NCBI RefSeq assembly: GCF_051401765.1
Contig: NW_027480450.1
Span: 1,426,001-1,490,000, forward strand
Direction: 5' to 3'
From: Calliopsis andreniformis
Taxonomy: Eukaryota; Arthropoda; Insecta; Hymenoptera; Andrenidae
DNA: 64,000 nt
How positions within the stretch are numbered: position 1 is the stretch's first letter; each line of letters begins with the position of its first letter. The position numbers were made by a program, and so were the translations under genes. The notes beneath the pieces are model-generated. The model worked only from the letters and a program-made list of their open reading frames with translations, did not search any database and was not told the origin of the DNA. Positions 14,261 through 28,200 of the stretch are shown here, in pieces.

Positions 14261-14599
14261 TCCTCAATCTTCAATCCTCAATACTCAATCTTCAATACTC
14301 TATCCTCAATCCTCAATCCTCAATCCTCATTCTTCAATCCTCAATACCCAATCCACAATCTTCAATCCTCAGTCCTCAATCCACAATTCTCAATCCTCAA
14401 TCCTCAACCCTCAGACCGCAAACATTAATACGCAAACATCAGCCCTCGTCCTCAATCCACAACCCTCAATCCTCAATCCTTAATCTTCAATCATCAATAT
14501 TCAATCTTCAATCCTCAATCCTCAATACTCAATCCTCAATCCTCAATCCCCAATGTTCAATCCTCAATACCCAATCCTCAATCTTCAATCCTCAATCCT

Positions 14600-15659
14600 C
14601 AATGCTCAATCCTCAATCCTCAATCCTCAATCCTCAATCCTTAATACTCAATCCTCAATCCTCAATCATCATTCCTCAATACACAATCTTCAATCCTCAA
14701 TCCACAATCCTCAATCCTCAATTCTCAATCCTCAATCCTCAATCATCAGACCTCAAACCTCAATCCTCAACCCTCAGCCCTCATCCTGAATCCTCAATCT
14801 TCAATCCTCAATCCTCAATCCTCAATCCTCAATCTTCAATCCTCAATACCTAATCTTCAATCCTCAATCCTCAGTCCCCAATCCTTTATCTTCTATCCTC
14901 AGTCCCTAATCCTCAATCTTCAATCCTCAATCCTCAATCCTCAATCCTCAATCCTCATTCATCGATCTTCAATCCTCAATACTCAATCTTCAATCCTCAA
15001 TCCTCAACCCTCAACCTTCAATCCTCAATACTCAGTCTTCAATACTCAATCCTCAATCCTCAATCCTCAATCCTCAATCCTCAACCCTCAACCCTCAACC
15101 CTCAATCCTCAATCCTCAATCTTCAATCCTCAATACTCAATCTTCAATCCTCAATCCTCAATCCACAATCCTCAATCCTCATTCTTCAATCCTCAATACC
15201 CAATCCTCAATCTTCAATCCTCAATCCTCAATCCTCAATCCTGAATCCTCAATCGTCAGCCCTGATTCCTCAACAATCAGTTATCAATCCTCAGACCTCA
15301 ATAGAATATCCTCAATTCACAGCTTTCAATACTCAATACTCAAACTGCAATCTTCAAGCCTCTATCCACAAACATCAGTTCTCACCACTCAACCCTCAAC
15401 ACTCTGTCCCCAATCCTCAATCCTCAATCCTCAATCTTCAACCTTCAATCATCAATCCTCAATCTTCAATCCTCAATCCTCAATCCTCAATCCTCAATCC
15501 TCAATCCTCAACATTCACCACACAACCCTCAACCATCAATCCTCAATACTCAGTCCTCTCCATTCAATCCTCAATCCTCAATCCTCAATATTCAACACAC
15601 AACCCTCAACCATCAATCCTCAATACTCAATCATCAATCCTCAATTCTCAATACTCAAT
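14600..15659 (+). repeat. Transition zone, plain heptamers plus one box A
   Basis: This stretch is mostly unremarkable heptamers. It has a CTTTATC variant near 14,885, a run of repeated CCTCAAC near 15,080-15,105, and box A at 15,275, where TTGTCAA has become TTATCAA. An ATTCAACACACA-type run (near 15,595) precedes the first box B. I see no gene or unique sequence in it. Confidence 0.65.
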
Positions 15660-16293
15660 AGAATATCCTGAATTCCCTTGGCTCTGTACTCAATCCGCAA
15701 TATCCAATAATCAAGTCTCAATCCTCAAAGACCAATTCTCAACACTCAATCCTCAACACTCAGCGCTCTCTCTTCAATCCTCCATCCTCAACCCTCAATC
15801 CTCAAGAGTCAATCCTCAATCCTCAGTCCTCAACCCTCAATCCTCAGTCCTCAAACCTCAATCCCGAATCCTCAATCCTGAATCCTCAATCTTCTGACCT
15901 CAGTCCTCAACAATCAATTGTCAATCCTCAATCCTCAACAGAATATCCTAAATTCACAGTTTTCAATACTCAGTCCCCATTCATCCATCTTCAAATCTCA
16001 ATCCACAAACAACAATTCTCATCACACAACACTCTACACTCAGTCCTCAATCTTCAATACTCAATCCTCAATCCTCAATCCGCAACCTTCAATCCTAAAT
16101 CCTCAAACCTCAATCCACAACCCTCAATCTTCAATCCTCAATACTCAATTCTCAATCCACAATACTCAATCCTCAATCTTGAATCCTCAATAATCAATCT
16201 CCAATACTAGATCCTCAATCCCCAATCCTCAATCCTTAATGCTCAATCTTCAATCCTCAATCCCCAGTCCTCAACCTGCAATCCTCAATGCTC

Positions 16294-19200
16294 AATCCTC
16301 AATCCTCAAGCCTCAGTCCTCAATCCTCAATCCTCAATCCTCAAACCTCAATACTCAACCGTCAGTCCTCGTCCTCAATCCTCAACCCTCAATACTCAAT
16401 CCTCAATTTTTCAATCATCAATACTCAGTTTTCAATCCTCAATCCTCAATCCTCAATCCTCAATCCTCAATCCTCAATCCTCAATATTCAACACACAGCC
16501 CTCAACCATCAATCCTCAATACTCAACCATCAATCCTCAACTCTCAATACTCAATAGAATATCCTGAATTCTCATGGTTCTATACTTTATCCACAATATC
16601 CAATAATCAGATCTCAATCCTCAAAGATCAATTCTCAACACTCAATCCTCAACGCTCAGTCCTCTCTCTTCAATCCTCCATTCTCAACCCCTCAATCCTC
16701 AAGCGTCAATCCTCAATCCTCAATCCTCAACCCTCAATCCTCAGTCCTCAAACCTCAATCCCGAATCCTCAATCGCGAATCCTCAATCTTGAGGCCTCAG
16801 TCCTCAAAAATCCATTGTCAATCCTCAATCCTCAATAGTATCTCCTCAATTCACAGTTTCCAATATTCAGTCCCGACCCTTCTATCTTCAAATTTCAATC
16901 CACAAACATCAATTCTCATCACTCAACCCTCAACACTCAGTCCTCAATCTTCAATCCTCAATCCTCAATCCTCAATCTTCAATACCCAATACTCAATCTT
17001 CAATCCTCAACCCTCAATCCTCAATCCTCAATACTCAATCCTCAATCGTCAATCCTCAATCCCCAACCCTCAATCTTCATTTCTCAATCCTCTGTCTTCA
17101 ATCCTCAATACTCAATCTTCAATCCTCAATCCTCAATCCTCAACCCTCAATCTTCAATCCTCAATACTCAATCTTCAATCCCCATTCCTCAATCCTCAAT
17201 CCTCAGTCCTCAATCCTCAACCGTCAGTCTTCAATCCTCAATACTCAATCTTCAATACGCAATCCTCAATCCTCAATCCTCAATCCTCAATCCTCAAACC
17301 TCAACCCTCAATCTTCAATCCTCAATACTCAATCTTCAATCCCCATTCCTCAATCCTCAATCCTCAGTCCTCAATCCTCAACCGTCAGTCTTCAATCCTC
17401 AATACTCAATCTTCAATCCGCAATCCTCAATCCTCAATCCTCAATCCTCATTCCTCAATCCTCAATACCCAATCCTCAATCTTCCACACTCAATCCTCAA
17501 TCCTCAATTCTCAATCCTCAATCCTCAGTCCTCAGTCCTCAAGCCTCAATCCTCAAACCTCAGCCATCATCCTCAATCCTCAATCCTCGATCCTCAAACC
17601 TCAAGCTTCAATCCTTAATACTCAATCTTAAATCCTCAGTCCTCAGTCCCCAAACCTTAACACTGAATCCTCAATCCTGAATCCTCAATCTTCAGCCCTC
17701 AGTCCTCAACAATCAGTCGTCAATACTCAATCCTCAATAGAATATCCTCAATTCAGAGTATCCAATACTCAATACTCAATCTGCAATCTTCAAACCTCTA
17801 TCCACAAACATCAATTCTCACCACTCCACCCTCAACACTCAGTCCTCAACGTTCAATCCTCAATCCTCAATTCTCAATCTTCAATTCTCAATACTGTATC
17901 TCAATCATCGATCCTCAAACCTCAACCCTCAATCCTCAATCCTCAATCTTCAATACTCAATACTCAATCTTCAATCCTCTATCCTCAATCCTCAATCCTC
18001 AATCCTCAATCCTAAATCATCAATCCTCAATCTTCAATACTCAATCCTCAATCCTCAACCCTCAATCCTCAATACTCAACCATCAGTACTCAATTCTCAA
18101 TACTCAATAGAATATCCTGAATTCTCAGGATTCAAAGCTCAAACATCAATCCTCAACCCTCAGCCCTCATTCTCAATCCTCAATCCTCAATCCTCAATCC
18201 TCAATATTCAATACTCAATACTCAATCTTCAAACCTCAATCCTCAATCCTCAATCCTCAATCCTCAATCCTCAATCCTCAGTCATCAATCCTCAATCTTT
18301 AATACTCAATCGTCAATCCTCAGTCCTCAATCCACAATCCTCAATCCTCGGTCCTCAAACCACAATCCTCAACCAACAGTCCTCATCCACAATTCTCAAT
18401 TCTCAATCCTCAATACTCAATCCTCAATCTTGGATCCTCAATAATCGATCTCCAATCCTAGATCCTCAATCCCCAATCCACAATCCATAATCCTCAATCT
18501 TCAATCCTCAATCCCCAGTCCTCAACCTGCAATCCTCAATGCACAATCCTCAATCCTCAAACCTCAATCCTCAATCCGCAATCTTCAATCCTCGATCCTC
18601 AAACCTCAATCCTCAACCCTCAATCTTCAATCCTCAATACTCAATCATCAATCCTGAATCCTCAATCCTCAATCCTCAATCCTCAATCCTCAACCGTCAG
18701 TCTTCAATCCTCAATACTCTATCTTCAATCCTCAATCCTCAATCCTCAATCCTCAATCCTAATTCCTCAATCATCAATACCCAATCCTCAATCTTCAACC
18801 CTCAATCCTCAATCCTCAATTCTCAATCCTCAGTCCTCAGTCCTCAGTCCTCAATCCTCAATCTTCATTACTCAGTCCCCAATCCTCAGTCCTCAATGCT
18901 CAATCCTCAATCCGCAACCTTCAATCCTAAATCCTCAAACCTCAATCCACAACCCTCAATCTTCAATCCTCAATACTCAATTCTCAATCCTCAATACTCA
19001 ATCCTCAATCTTGAATCCTCAATAATCAATCTCCAATACTAGATCCTCAATACTCAATCCTCAATCCTCAATCCTCAAGCCTCAGTCCTCAATCCTCAAT
19101 CCTCAATCCTCAAACCTCAATCCTCAACCGTCAGTCCTCGTCCTCAATCCTCAACCCTCAATACTCGATCCTCAATCTTTCAATCATCAGTGCTCAATCT

Positions 19201-22200
19201 CCAATCCCCAATCCTCAATACTCAATCCTCAATCCTCAACCCTTAATATTCAACACACAACCCCCAACCATCAATCCTCTATCCTCAATCCTCAATCCTC
19301 AATCCTCAAACCTCAATCCTCAACCCTCAATCTTCAATCCTCAATACTCAATCATCAATCCTCAATCCTCAATCCTCAATCCTCAATCCTCAATCCTCAA
19401 CCGTCAGTCTTCAATCCTCAATACTCAATCTTCAATCCTCAATCCTCAATCCTCAATCCTCAATCCTCAATCCTCATTCCTCAATCCTCAATACCCAATC
19501 CTCAATCTTCAACCCTCAATCCTCAATCCTCAATTCTCAATCCTCAATCCTCAGTCCTCAGTCCTCAAACCTCAATCCTCAAACCTCAGCCTTCATTCTC
19601 AATCCTCAATCCTCAATCCTCAGTCCTCAACCCTCAATCCTCAGTCGTCAAACCTCAATCCCGAATCCTCAATCCTGAATCCTCAATCTTCAGACCTCAG
19701 TCCTCAAAAATCAATTGTCAATCCTCAATCCTCAATAGAAAATCCTAAATTCACAGTTTTCAATACCCAGTCCCCATTCTTCAATCTTCAAATCTCAATC
19801 CACAAACATCAATTCTCATCACACAACACTCTACACTCAGTCCTCAATCTTCAATACTCAATCCTCAATCCTCAACCCTCAGACGTCATCCTCAATCCTC
19901 AATCCTCAATCCTCAGTCCTCAATCTTCAATCCCCAATACTCGAGCTTCAATCCTCAACCCTCAGTCCTCAAACCTCAATTCTGAATCCTCAATACTCAA
20001 TCTTCAACCCTCAATCCTCAGTCCTCAATACTCAACCATCAATACTGAATTCTCAATACTCAATAGAATATCCTGAATTCGCAGGATTCAATACTCAACC
20101 CTCAATCCTCAACCCTCAGCCCTCATCCTCCATCCTCGATCCTCAGCCCTCATCCTCAATCCTCAATACTCAATCGTCAATCCTCAACCTTCAATCCTCA
20201 ATACTCAATCTTCAATTCTCAATCCTCAGTCCCCAATTCTCAATCCTCAATCCTCAATGCTCAATCCTCAACCGTCAGTCTTCAATCCTCAATACTCAAT
20301 CTTCAATCCTCAATCCTCAATCCTCAATCCTCAATCCTCATTCCTCAATCCTCAATACCCAATCCTCAGTCTTCAACCCTCAATCCTCAATCCTCAATTC
20401 TCAATCCTCAATCCTCAGTCCTCAGCCCTCAAACCTCAATACTCAAACCTCAGCCATCATCCTCAATCCCCAATCCTCAATCCTCAATCCTCTATCTTCA
20501 ATCCTCAATACTCAATCTTCAATCCTCAGTCCTCAGTCCCCAAACCTCAACTCTGAATACTCAATCCTGAATCCTCAATCTTCAGCCCTGAGTCCTCAAC
20601 GATTAGTTGTCAATCCTCAATCCTCAGTAGAACATCCTCAATTCACAGTCTTCAATAATGAATACTCAATCTGCAATCTTCAATCCTGAATACTCAATCT
20701 TCAATCCTCAATCCTCAGCCCTCAAACCTCAGTTCTGGATCCTCAATACTGAATCCTCAACCTTCAGCGCTCAGTCCTCCACAATCAGTTGTCAATCCTC
20801 AATCCTCAATAGAATATCCTCTATTCACAGTTTTCAATACTCAATACTCAATCTGCAATCTTCAAATCTCTATCCACAAACATCAATTCTCATCACTCAA
20901 CCCTCAACACTCAGTCCTCAATGTTCAATCCTCAATCCTAAATTCTCAATCTTCAATTTTCAATACTGTATCTTCAATCCTCAATACTCAATCCTCAATC
21001 CTCAATCCTCAGTCCCCAATCCTCAGTCCTCAATCCTCAATCCTCAATCCTCAAACCTCAATCCTCAACCGTCAGTCCTCGTCCTCAATCCTCAACCCTC
21101 AATACTCAATCCTCAATTTTTCAATCATCAATACTCAATCTTCAAGCCCCAATCCTCAATCCTCAATCCTCAATCTTCAACCCTCAATACTCAATCATCA
21201 ATTTTTCGATCATCAATGCTCAATCTTCAATCCCCAATCCTCAATCCTCAATCCTCAATCCTCAATCCTCAATCCTTAATATTCAACACACAAACTTCAA
21301 CCATCAATCCTCAATACTCAACCATCAATCTTCAACTCTCAATACTCAATAGAATATCCTGAATTCTCATGGTTCTGTACTTTATCCACAATATCCAATA
21401 ATCAAATCTCAATCCTCAAAGATCAATCCTCAACACTCAATCCTAAACACTCAGTCCTTTCTCTTCAATCCTCCATTCTCAACCCGCAATCCTCAAGCGT
21501 CAATCCTCAATCCTCAATCCTCAAACCTCAATCCTCAGTCCTCAAACCTCAATCCCGAATCCTCAATCCTGAATCCTCAATCTTCAGACCTCAGTCCTCA
21601 AAAGTCCATTGTCAATCCGCAATCCTCAATAGAATATCCTCAATTCACAGTTTCTAATACTCAGTCCCCATTCATCAATCTTCAAATCTCTATCCACAAA
21701 CATCAATTCTCACAATTCAACCCTCAACACTCAGTCCTCAATCTTCAATCCTGAATCCTCAATCCTCAATCTTCAATACCCAATACTCAATCTTCAATCC
21801 TCAACCCTCAATCCTCAATCCTCAATACTCAATCCTCAATCGTCAATCCTCAATCCCCAACCCTCAATCTTCATTCCCCAATCCTCAGTCTTCAATCCTC
21901 AATACTCAATCTTCAATCCTCAATCCTCAATCCTCAACCCTCAATCCTCATTCTCCAATCCTCAATCTTCAATCCTCAATCCTCAATCCTCAACCCTCAG
22001 ACCTCATCCTGAATCCTCAATACTCAATCCTCAATCCTCAATCTTCAATCCTCAATACTCAATCTTCAATTCTCAGTCCTCAGACCTCAAACCTCAATTC
22101 TGAATCCTCAATACTGAATCCTCAATCTTCAGCACTCAGTCCTCAACAATCAGTTGTCAATCCTCAATCCTCAATAGAATATCCTCAATTCACAGTTTTC

Positions 22201-25200
22201 AATACTCAATACTCAATCTGCAACCTTCAAATCTCTATTCACAAACATCAATTCTCATCACTCAACCCTCAACACTCTGTCCTCAAAGTTCAATCCTCAA
22301 TTCTCAATTCTCAATCATCAATCCTCAATACTGAATCTTCAATCCTCAATCCTCAATGCTCAATCCTCAACCGTCAGTCTTCAATCCTCAATACTCAATC
22401 TTCAACCCTCAATCCTCAATCCTCAATCCTCAATCCTCAATCCTCAGTCATCAATCCTCAATCTTCAATCCTCAATCCCCAGTCCTCAATCTGCAATCCT
22501 CAATGCTCAATCCTCAATCCTCAAGCCTCAGTCCTCAATCCTCAAACATCAATCCTCAAACCTCAATCCTCATCCGTCAGTCCTCGTCCTCAATCCTCAA
22601 CCCTCAATACTCAATCCTCAATTTTTCAATCATCAATACTCAATCTTCAGTCCTCAATCCTCAATCCTCAACCCTTAATCCTCAATCCTCAGTATTCAAC
22701 ACACAACCCTCAACCATCAATCCTCAATACTCAACCATCAATCCTCAATTCTCAATACTCAATAGAATATCCTGAATTCTCATGGCTCTGAACTCAATCC
22801 ACAATATCCAATAATCAAATCTCAATCCTCAAAGACCAATTCTCAACACTCATTCCTCAACTCTCAGCCCTCTCTCTTCAATCCTCCATCCTCAACCCTC
22901 AATCCTCAAGCGCCAATCCTCAATACTCAATCCTCAATCCTCAATCTTCAATCCTCAATACTCAATCTTCAATTCTCAATCCTCAGTCCTCAAACCTCAA
23001 TCCTGAATCCTCGATACTGAATCCTCAATCTTCAGCCCTCAGTCCTCAACAATCAGTTGTCAATCCGCAATCCTCAATAGGATATCCTCAATTCACAGTT
23101 TTCAGTAATCAATGCTCAATCTGCAATCTTCAATCCTCATTACTCAATCTTCAATCCTCCATCCTCAGCCCTCAATCCTCAATTCTGAATCCTCAATACT
23201 GAATCCTCAGCCTTTAGCGCTCAGTCTTCATCAATCAGTTGTCAATCCTCAATCCTCAATAGAATATCCTCTATTCACAGTTTTCAATACTCAATAATCA
23301 ATCTGCAATCTTCAAAACTCTATCCACAAACATCAATTCTCATCACTCAACCCTCAACACTCAGACATCAATGTTCAATCCTCAATCCTAAATCCTCAAT
23401 CTTCAATTCTCAATACTGTATCTTCAATCCTCAATCCTCAATCCTCAATCCTCAATCCTCAATCCTCAATCTTCATTACTCAGTCCCCAATCCTCAGTCC
23501 TCAATGCTCAATCCTCAATCCGCAACCTTCAATCCTAAATCCTCAAACCTCAGTCCACAACCCTCAATCTTCAATCCTCAATACTCAATTCTCAATCCTC
23601 AATACTCAATCCTCAATCTTGAATCCTCAATAATCAATCTCCAATACTAGATCCTCAATCCCCAATCCTCAATCCTTAATTCTCAATCTTCAATCCTCAA
23701 TCCCCAGTCCTCAACCTGCAATCCTCAATGCTCAATCCTCAATCCTCAAGCCTCAGTCCTCAATCCTCAATCCTCAATCCTCAAACCTCAGTACTCAACC
23801 GTCAGTCCTCGTCCTCAATCCTCAACCCTCAATACTCAATCCTCAATTTTTCAATCATCAATACTCAGTTTTCAATCCTCAATCCTCAATCCTCAATCCT
23901 CAATCCTCAATCCACAATCCTCAATATTCAACACACAGCCCTCAACCATCAATCCTCAATACTCAACCATCAATCCTCAACTCTCAATACTCAATAGAAT
24001 ATCCTGAATTCTCATGGTTCTATACTTTATCCACAATATCCAATAATCAAATCTCAATCCTCAAAGATCAATTCTCAACACTCAATCCTCAACGCTCAGT
24101 CCTCTCTCTTCAATCCTCCATTCTCAACCCCTCAATCCTCAAGCGTCAATCCTCAATCCTCAATCCTCAACCCTCAATCCTCAGTCCTCAAACCTCAATC
24201 CCGAATCCTCAATCGCGAATCCTCAATCTTGAGGCCTCAGTCCTCAAAAATCCATTGTCAATCCTCAATCCTCAATAGAATATCCTCAATTCACAGTTTC
24301 CAATATTCAGTCCCGACCCTTCTATCTTCAAATCTCAATCCACAAACATCAATTCTCATCACTCAACCCTCAACACTCAGTCCTCAATCTTCAATCCGCA
24401 ATCCTCAATCCTCAATCCTCAATCCTCATTCCTCAATCCTCAATACCCAATCCTCAATCTTCAACACTCAATCCTCAATCCTCAATTCTCAATCCTCAAT
24501 CCTCAGTCCTCAGTCCTCAAACCTCAACCCTCAAACCTCAGCCATCATCCTCAATCCTCAATCCTCAATCCTCAAACCTCAAGCTTCAATCCTTAATACT
24601 CAATCTTAAATCATCAGTCCTCAGTCCCCAAACCTTAACACTGAATCCTCAATCCTGAATCCTCAATCTTCAGCCCTCAGTCTCAACAATCAGTCGTCAA
24701 TACTCAATCCTCAATAGAATATCCTCAATTCAGAGTATCCAATACTCAATACTCAATCTGCAATCTTCAAACCACTATCCACAAACAGCAATTCTCACCA
24801 CTCCACCCTCAACACTCAGTCCTCAACGTTCAATCCTCAATCCTCAATTCTCAATCTTCAATTCTCAATACTGTATCTCAATCCTCGATCCTCAAACCTC
24901 AACCCTCAATCCTCAATCCTCAATCTTCAATCCTCAATACTCAATCTTCAATCCTCTATCCTCAATCCTCAATCCTCAATCCTCAATCCTAAATCATCAA
25001 TCCTCAATCTTCAATACTCAATCCTCAATCCTCAACCCTCAATCCTCAATACTCAACCATCAGTACTCAATTCTCAATACTCAATAGAATATCCTGAATT
25101 CTCAGGATTCAAAGCTCAAACATCAATCCTCAACCCTCAGCCCTCATTCTCAATCCTCAATCCTCAATCCTCAATCCTCAATATTCAATACTCAATACTC

Positions 25201-28200
25201 AATCTTCAATCCTCAATCCTCAATCCTCAATCCTCAATCCTCAATCCTCAATCCTCAATCCTCAGTCATCAATCCTCAATCTTTAATACTCAATCGTCAA
25301 TCCTCAGTCCTCAATCCACAATCCTCAATCCTCAATCCTCAATCCTCAATCCTCAACCGTCAGTCTTCAATCCTCAATACTCTATCTTCAATCCTCAATC
25401 CTCAATCCTCAATCCTCAATCCTCTTTCCTCAATCATCAATACCCAATCCTCAATCTTCAACCCTCAATACTCAATCCTCAATTCTCAATCCTCAGTCCT
25501 CAGTCCTCAGTCCTCAATCCTCAATCTTCATTACTCAGTCCCCAATCCTCAGTCCTCAATGCTCAATCCTCAATCCGCAACCTTCAATCCTAAATCCTCA
25601 AACCTCAATCCACAACCCTCAATCTTCAATCCTCAATACTCAATTCTCAATCCTCAATACTCAATCCTCAATCTTGAATCCTCAATAATCAATCTCCAAT
25701 ACTAGATCCTCAATACTCAATCCTCAATCCTCAATCCTCAAGCCTCAGTCCTCAATCCTCAATCCTCAATCCTCAAACCTCAATCCTCAACCGTCAGTCC
25801 TCGTCCTCAATCCTCAACCCTCAATACTCGATCCTCAATCTTTCAATCATCAGTGCTCAATCTCCAATCCCCAATCCTCAATACTCAATCCTCAATCCTC
25901 AACCCTTAATATTCATCACACAATCCCCAACCATCAATCCTCTATCCTCAATCCTCAATCCTCAATCCTCAAACCTCAATCCTCAACCCTCAATCTTCAA
26001 TCCTCAATACTCAATCATCAATCCTCAATCCTCAATCCTCAATCCTCAATCCTCAATCCTCAACCGTCAGTCTTCAATCCTCAATACTCAATCTTCAATC
26101 CTCAATCCTCAATCCTCAATCCTCAATCCTCAACCCTCAGACGTCATCCTCAATCCTGAATCCTCAATCCTCAGTCCTCAATCTTCAATCCCCAATACTC
26201 GAACTTCAATCCTCAACCCTCAGTCCTCAAACCTCAATTCTGAATCCTCAATACTCAATCTTCAACCCTCAATCCTCAGTCCTCAATACTCAACCATCAA
26301 TACTCAATTCTCAATCCTCAACCGTCAGTCTTCAATCCTCAATACTCAATCTTCAATCCTCAATCCTCAATCCTCAATCCTCAATCCTCATTCCTCAATC
26401 CTCAATACCCAATCCTCAGTCTTCAACACTCAATCCTCAGTCCTCAATTCTCAATCCTCAATCCTCAGTCCTCAGTCCTCAAACCTCAATACTCAAACCT
26501 CAGCCATCATCCTCAATCCCCAATCCTCAATCCTCAATCCTCAATCTTCAATCCTCAATACTCAATCTTCAATCCTCAGTCCTCAGTCCCCAAACCTCAA
26601 CTCTGAATCCTCAATCCTGAATCCTCAATCTTCAGCCCTGAGTCCTCAACGATTAGTTGTCAATCCTCAATCCTCAATAGAACATCCTCAATTCACAGTT
26701 TTCAATAATGAATACTCAATCTGCAATCTTCAATCCTGAATACTCAATCTTCAATCCTCAATCCTCAGCCCTCAAACCTCAGTTCTGGATCCTCAATACT
26801 GAATCCTCAACCTTCAGCGCTCAGTCCTCAACAATCAGTTGTCAATCCTCAATCCTCAATAGAATATCCTCTATTCACAGTTTTCAATACTCAATACTCA
26901 ATCTGCAATCTTCAAATCTCTATCCACAAACATCAATTCTCATCACTCAACCCTCAACACTCAGTCCTCAATGTTCAATCCTCAATCCTAAATTCTCAAT
27001 CTTCAATTCTCAATACTGTATCTTCAATCCTCAATCCTCAATCCTCAATCCTCAATCCTCAGTCCCCAATCCTCAGTCCTCAATCCTCAATCCTCAATCC
27101 TCAATCCTCAATCCTCAATCCTCAATCCTCAGTCATCAATCCTCAATCTTCAATCCTCAATCCCCAGTCCTCAATCTGCAATCCTCAATGCTCAATCCTC
27201 AATCCTCAAGCCTCAGTCCTCAATCCTCAAACATCAATCCTCAAACCTCAATTCTGAATCCTCAATACTCAATCTTCAACCCTCAATCCTCAGTCCGCAA
27301 TACTCAACCATCAATACTCAATTCTCAATACTCAATAGAATATCCTGAATTCGCAGGATTCAATACTCAACCCTCAATCCTCAACCCTCAGCCCTCATCC
27401 TCCATCCTCGATCCTCAGCCCTCATCCTCAATCCTCAATACTCAATCGTCAATCCTCAACCTTCAATCCTCAATACTCAATCTTCAATTCTCAATCCTCA
27501 GTCCTCAATTCTCAATCCTCAATCCTCAATGCTCAATCCTCAACCGTCAGTCTTCAATCCTCAATACTCAATCTTCAATCCTCAATCCTCAATCCTCAAT
27601 CGTCAATCCTCATTCCTCAATCCTCAATACCCAATCCTCAGTCTTCAACCCACAATCCTCAATCCTCAATTCTCAATTCTCAATCCTCAGTCCTCAGTCC
27701 TCAAACCTCAATCCTCAAACCTCAGCCATCATCCTCAATCCCCAATCCTCAATCCTCAATCCTCAACCCTTAATCCTCAATCCTCAGTATTCAACACACA
27801 ACCCTCAACCATCAATCCTCAATACTCAACCATCAATCCTCAATTCTCAATACTCAATAGAATATCCTGAATTCTCATGGCTCTGAACTCAATCCACAAT
27901 ATCCAATAATCAAATCTCAATCCTCAAAGACCAATTCTCAACACTCAATCCTCAACACTCAGCCCTCTCTCTTCAATCCTCCATCCTCAACCTTCAATCC
28001 TCAAGCGTCAATCCTCAATCCTCAATCCTCAACCCTCAATCCTCAGTCCTCAAACCTCAATCCCGAATCCTCAATCCTGAATCCTCAATCTTCAGACCTC
28101 TGTCCTCAAAAATCAATTGTCAATCCTCAATTCTCAACAGAATATCCTAAATTCACAGTTTTCAATACTCAGTCCCCATTCTTCAATCTTCAAATCTCAA

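Larger units (their letters stand above)
1586..14470 (+). repeat. Element E, left-domain copies
   Basis: Element E is a short run of variants reading roughly CTCAAACATCAAT, CCTCAGT, CCTCGTC, CTSAATC, CACAACC. Copies lie near 1,586, 2,164, 2,840, 3,562, 4,512, 5,355, 5,985, 7,418, 11,475, 12,202, 13,681, 13,812, 14,064, 14,196 and 14,412. A homologous form with CAACCGTCAGTCCTCGTCC and no CCACA is found across the right-hand domains, for example near 16,340, 23,790 and 29,280. Element E therefore predates the split into subfamilies. The range given spans the copies; the bases between them are other heptamers. Confidence 0.7.
421..15407 (+). repeat. Box A (alpha type), 12 copies in the left domain
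   Basis: Box A is a 133-bp module of exactly 19 heptamers that has diverged from the plain unit but stays in register. It begins at AATCAGT-TGTCAAT, contains AGAATAT, TCACAGT, CTGCAAT, TCTCTAT and CCACAAA, and ends at CTCAGT. Starts in this domain are 421, 806, 1826, 2434, 3844, 4794, 6254, 7687, 8827, 9967, 12484 and 15275. Each ends 132 bases after its start. The TTG inside AGTTGTC (start + 6) opens several of the spurious reading frames in the region. Conserved divergence in many copies shows that the box spreads as part of larger repeat units. I do not know whether any protein recognises it. Confidence 0.85.
1..15659 (+). repeat. Subfamily I domain of the satellite
   Basis: This left quarter carries only alpha-type box A, usually ending in CGCTCAGTCCCC, together with the element E variant that contains CCGCAAACATTAAT and TCCACAAC. 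Boxes B and C and element G are absent. Tandem units of 950 and 1140 bp and a long-range duplication (4,240-5,600 with 11,930-13,290) lie inside it. Its last box A (15,275) already has the right-hand subfamily's milder ending, and box B appears at 15,660, so I place the border between these points. Subfamily membership is judged by eye from diagnostic heptamers, so the border is approximate. Confidence 0.75.
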
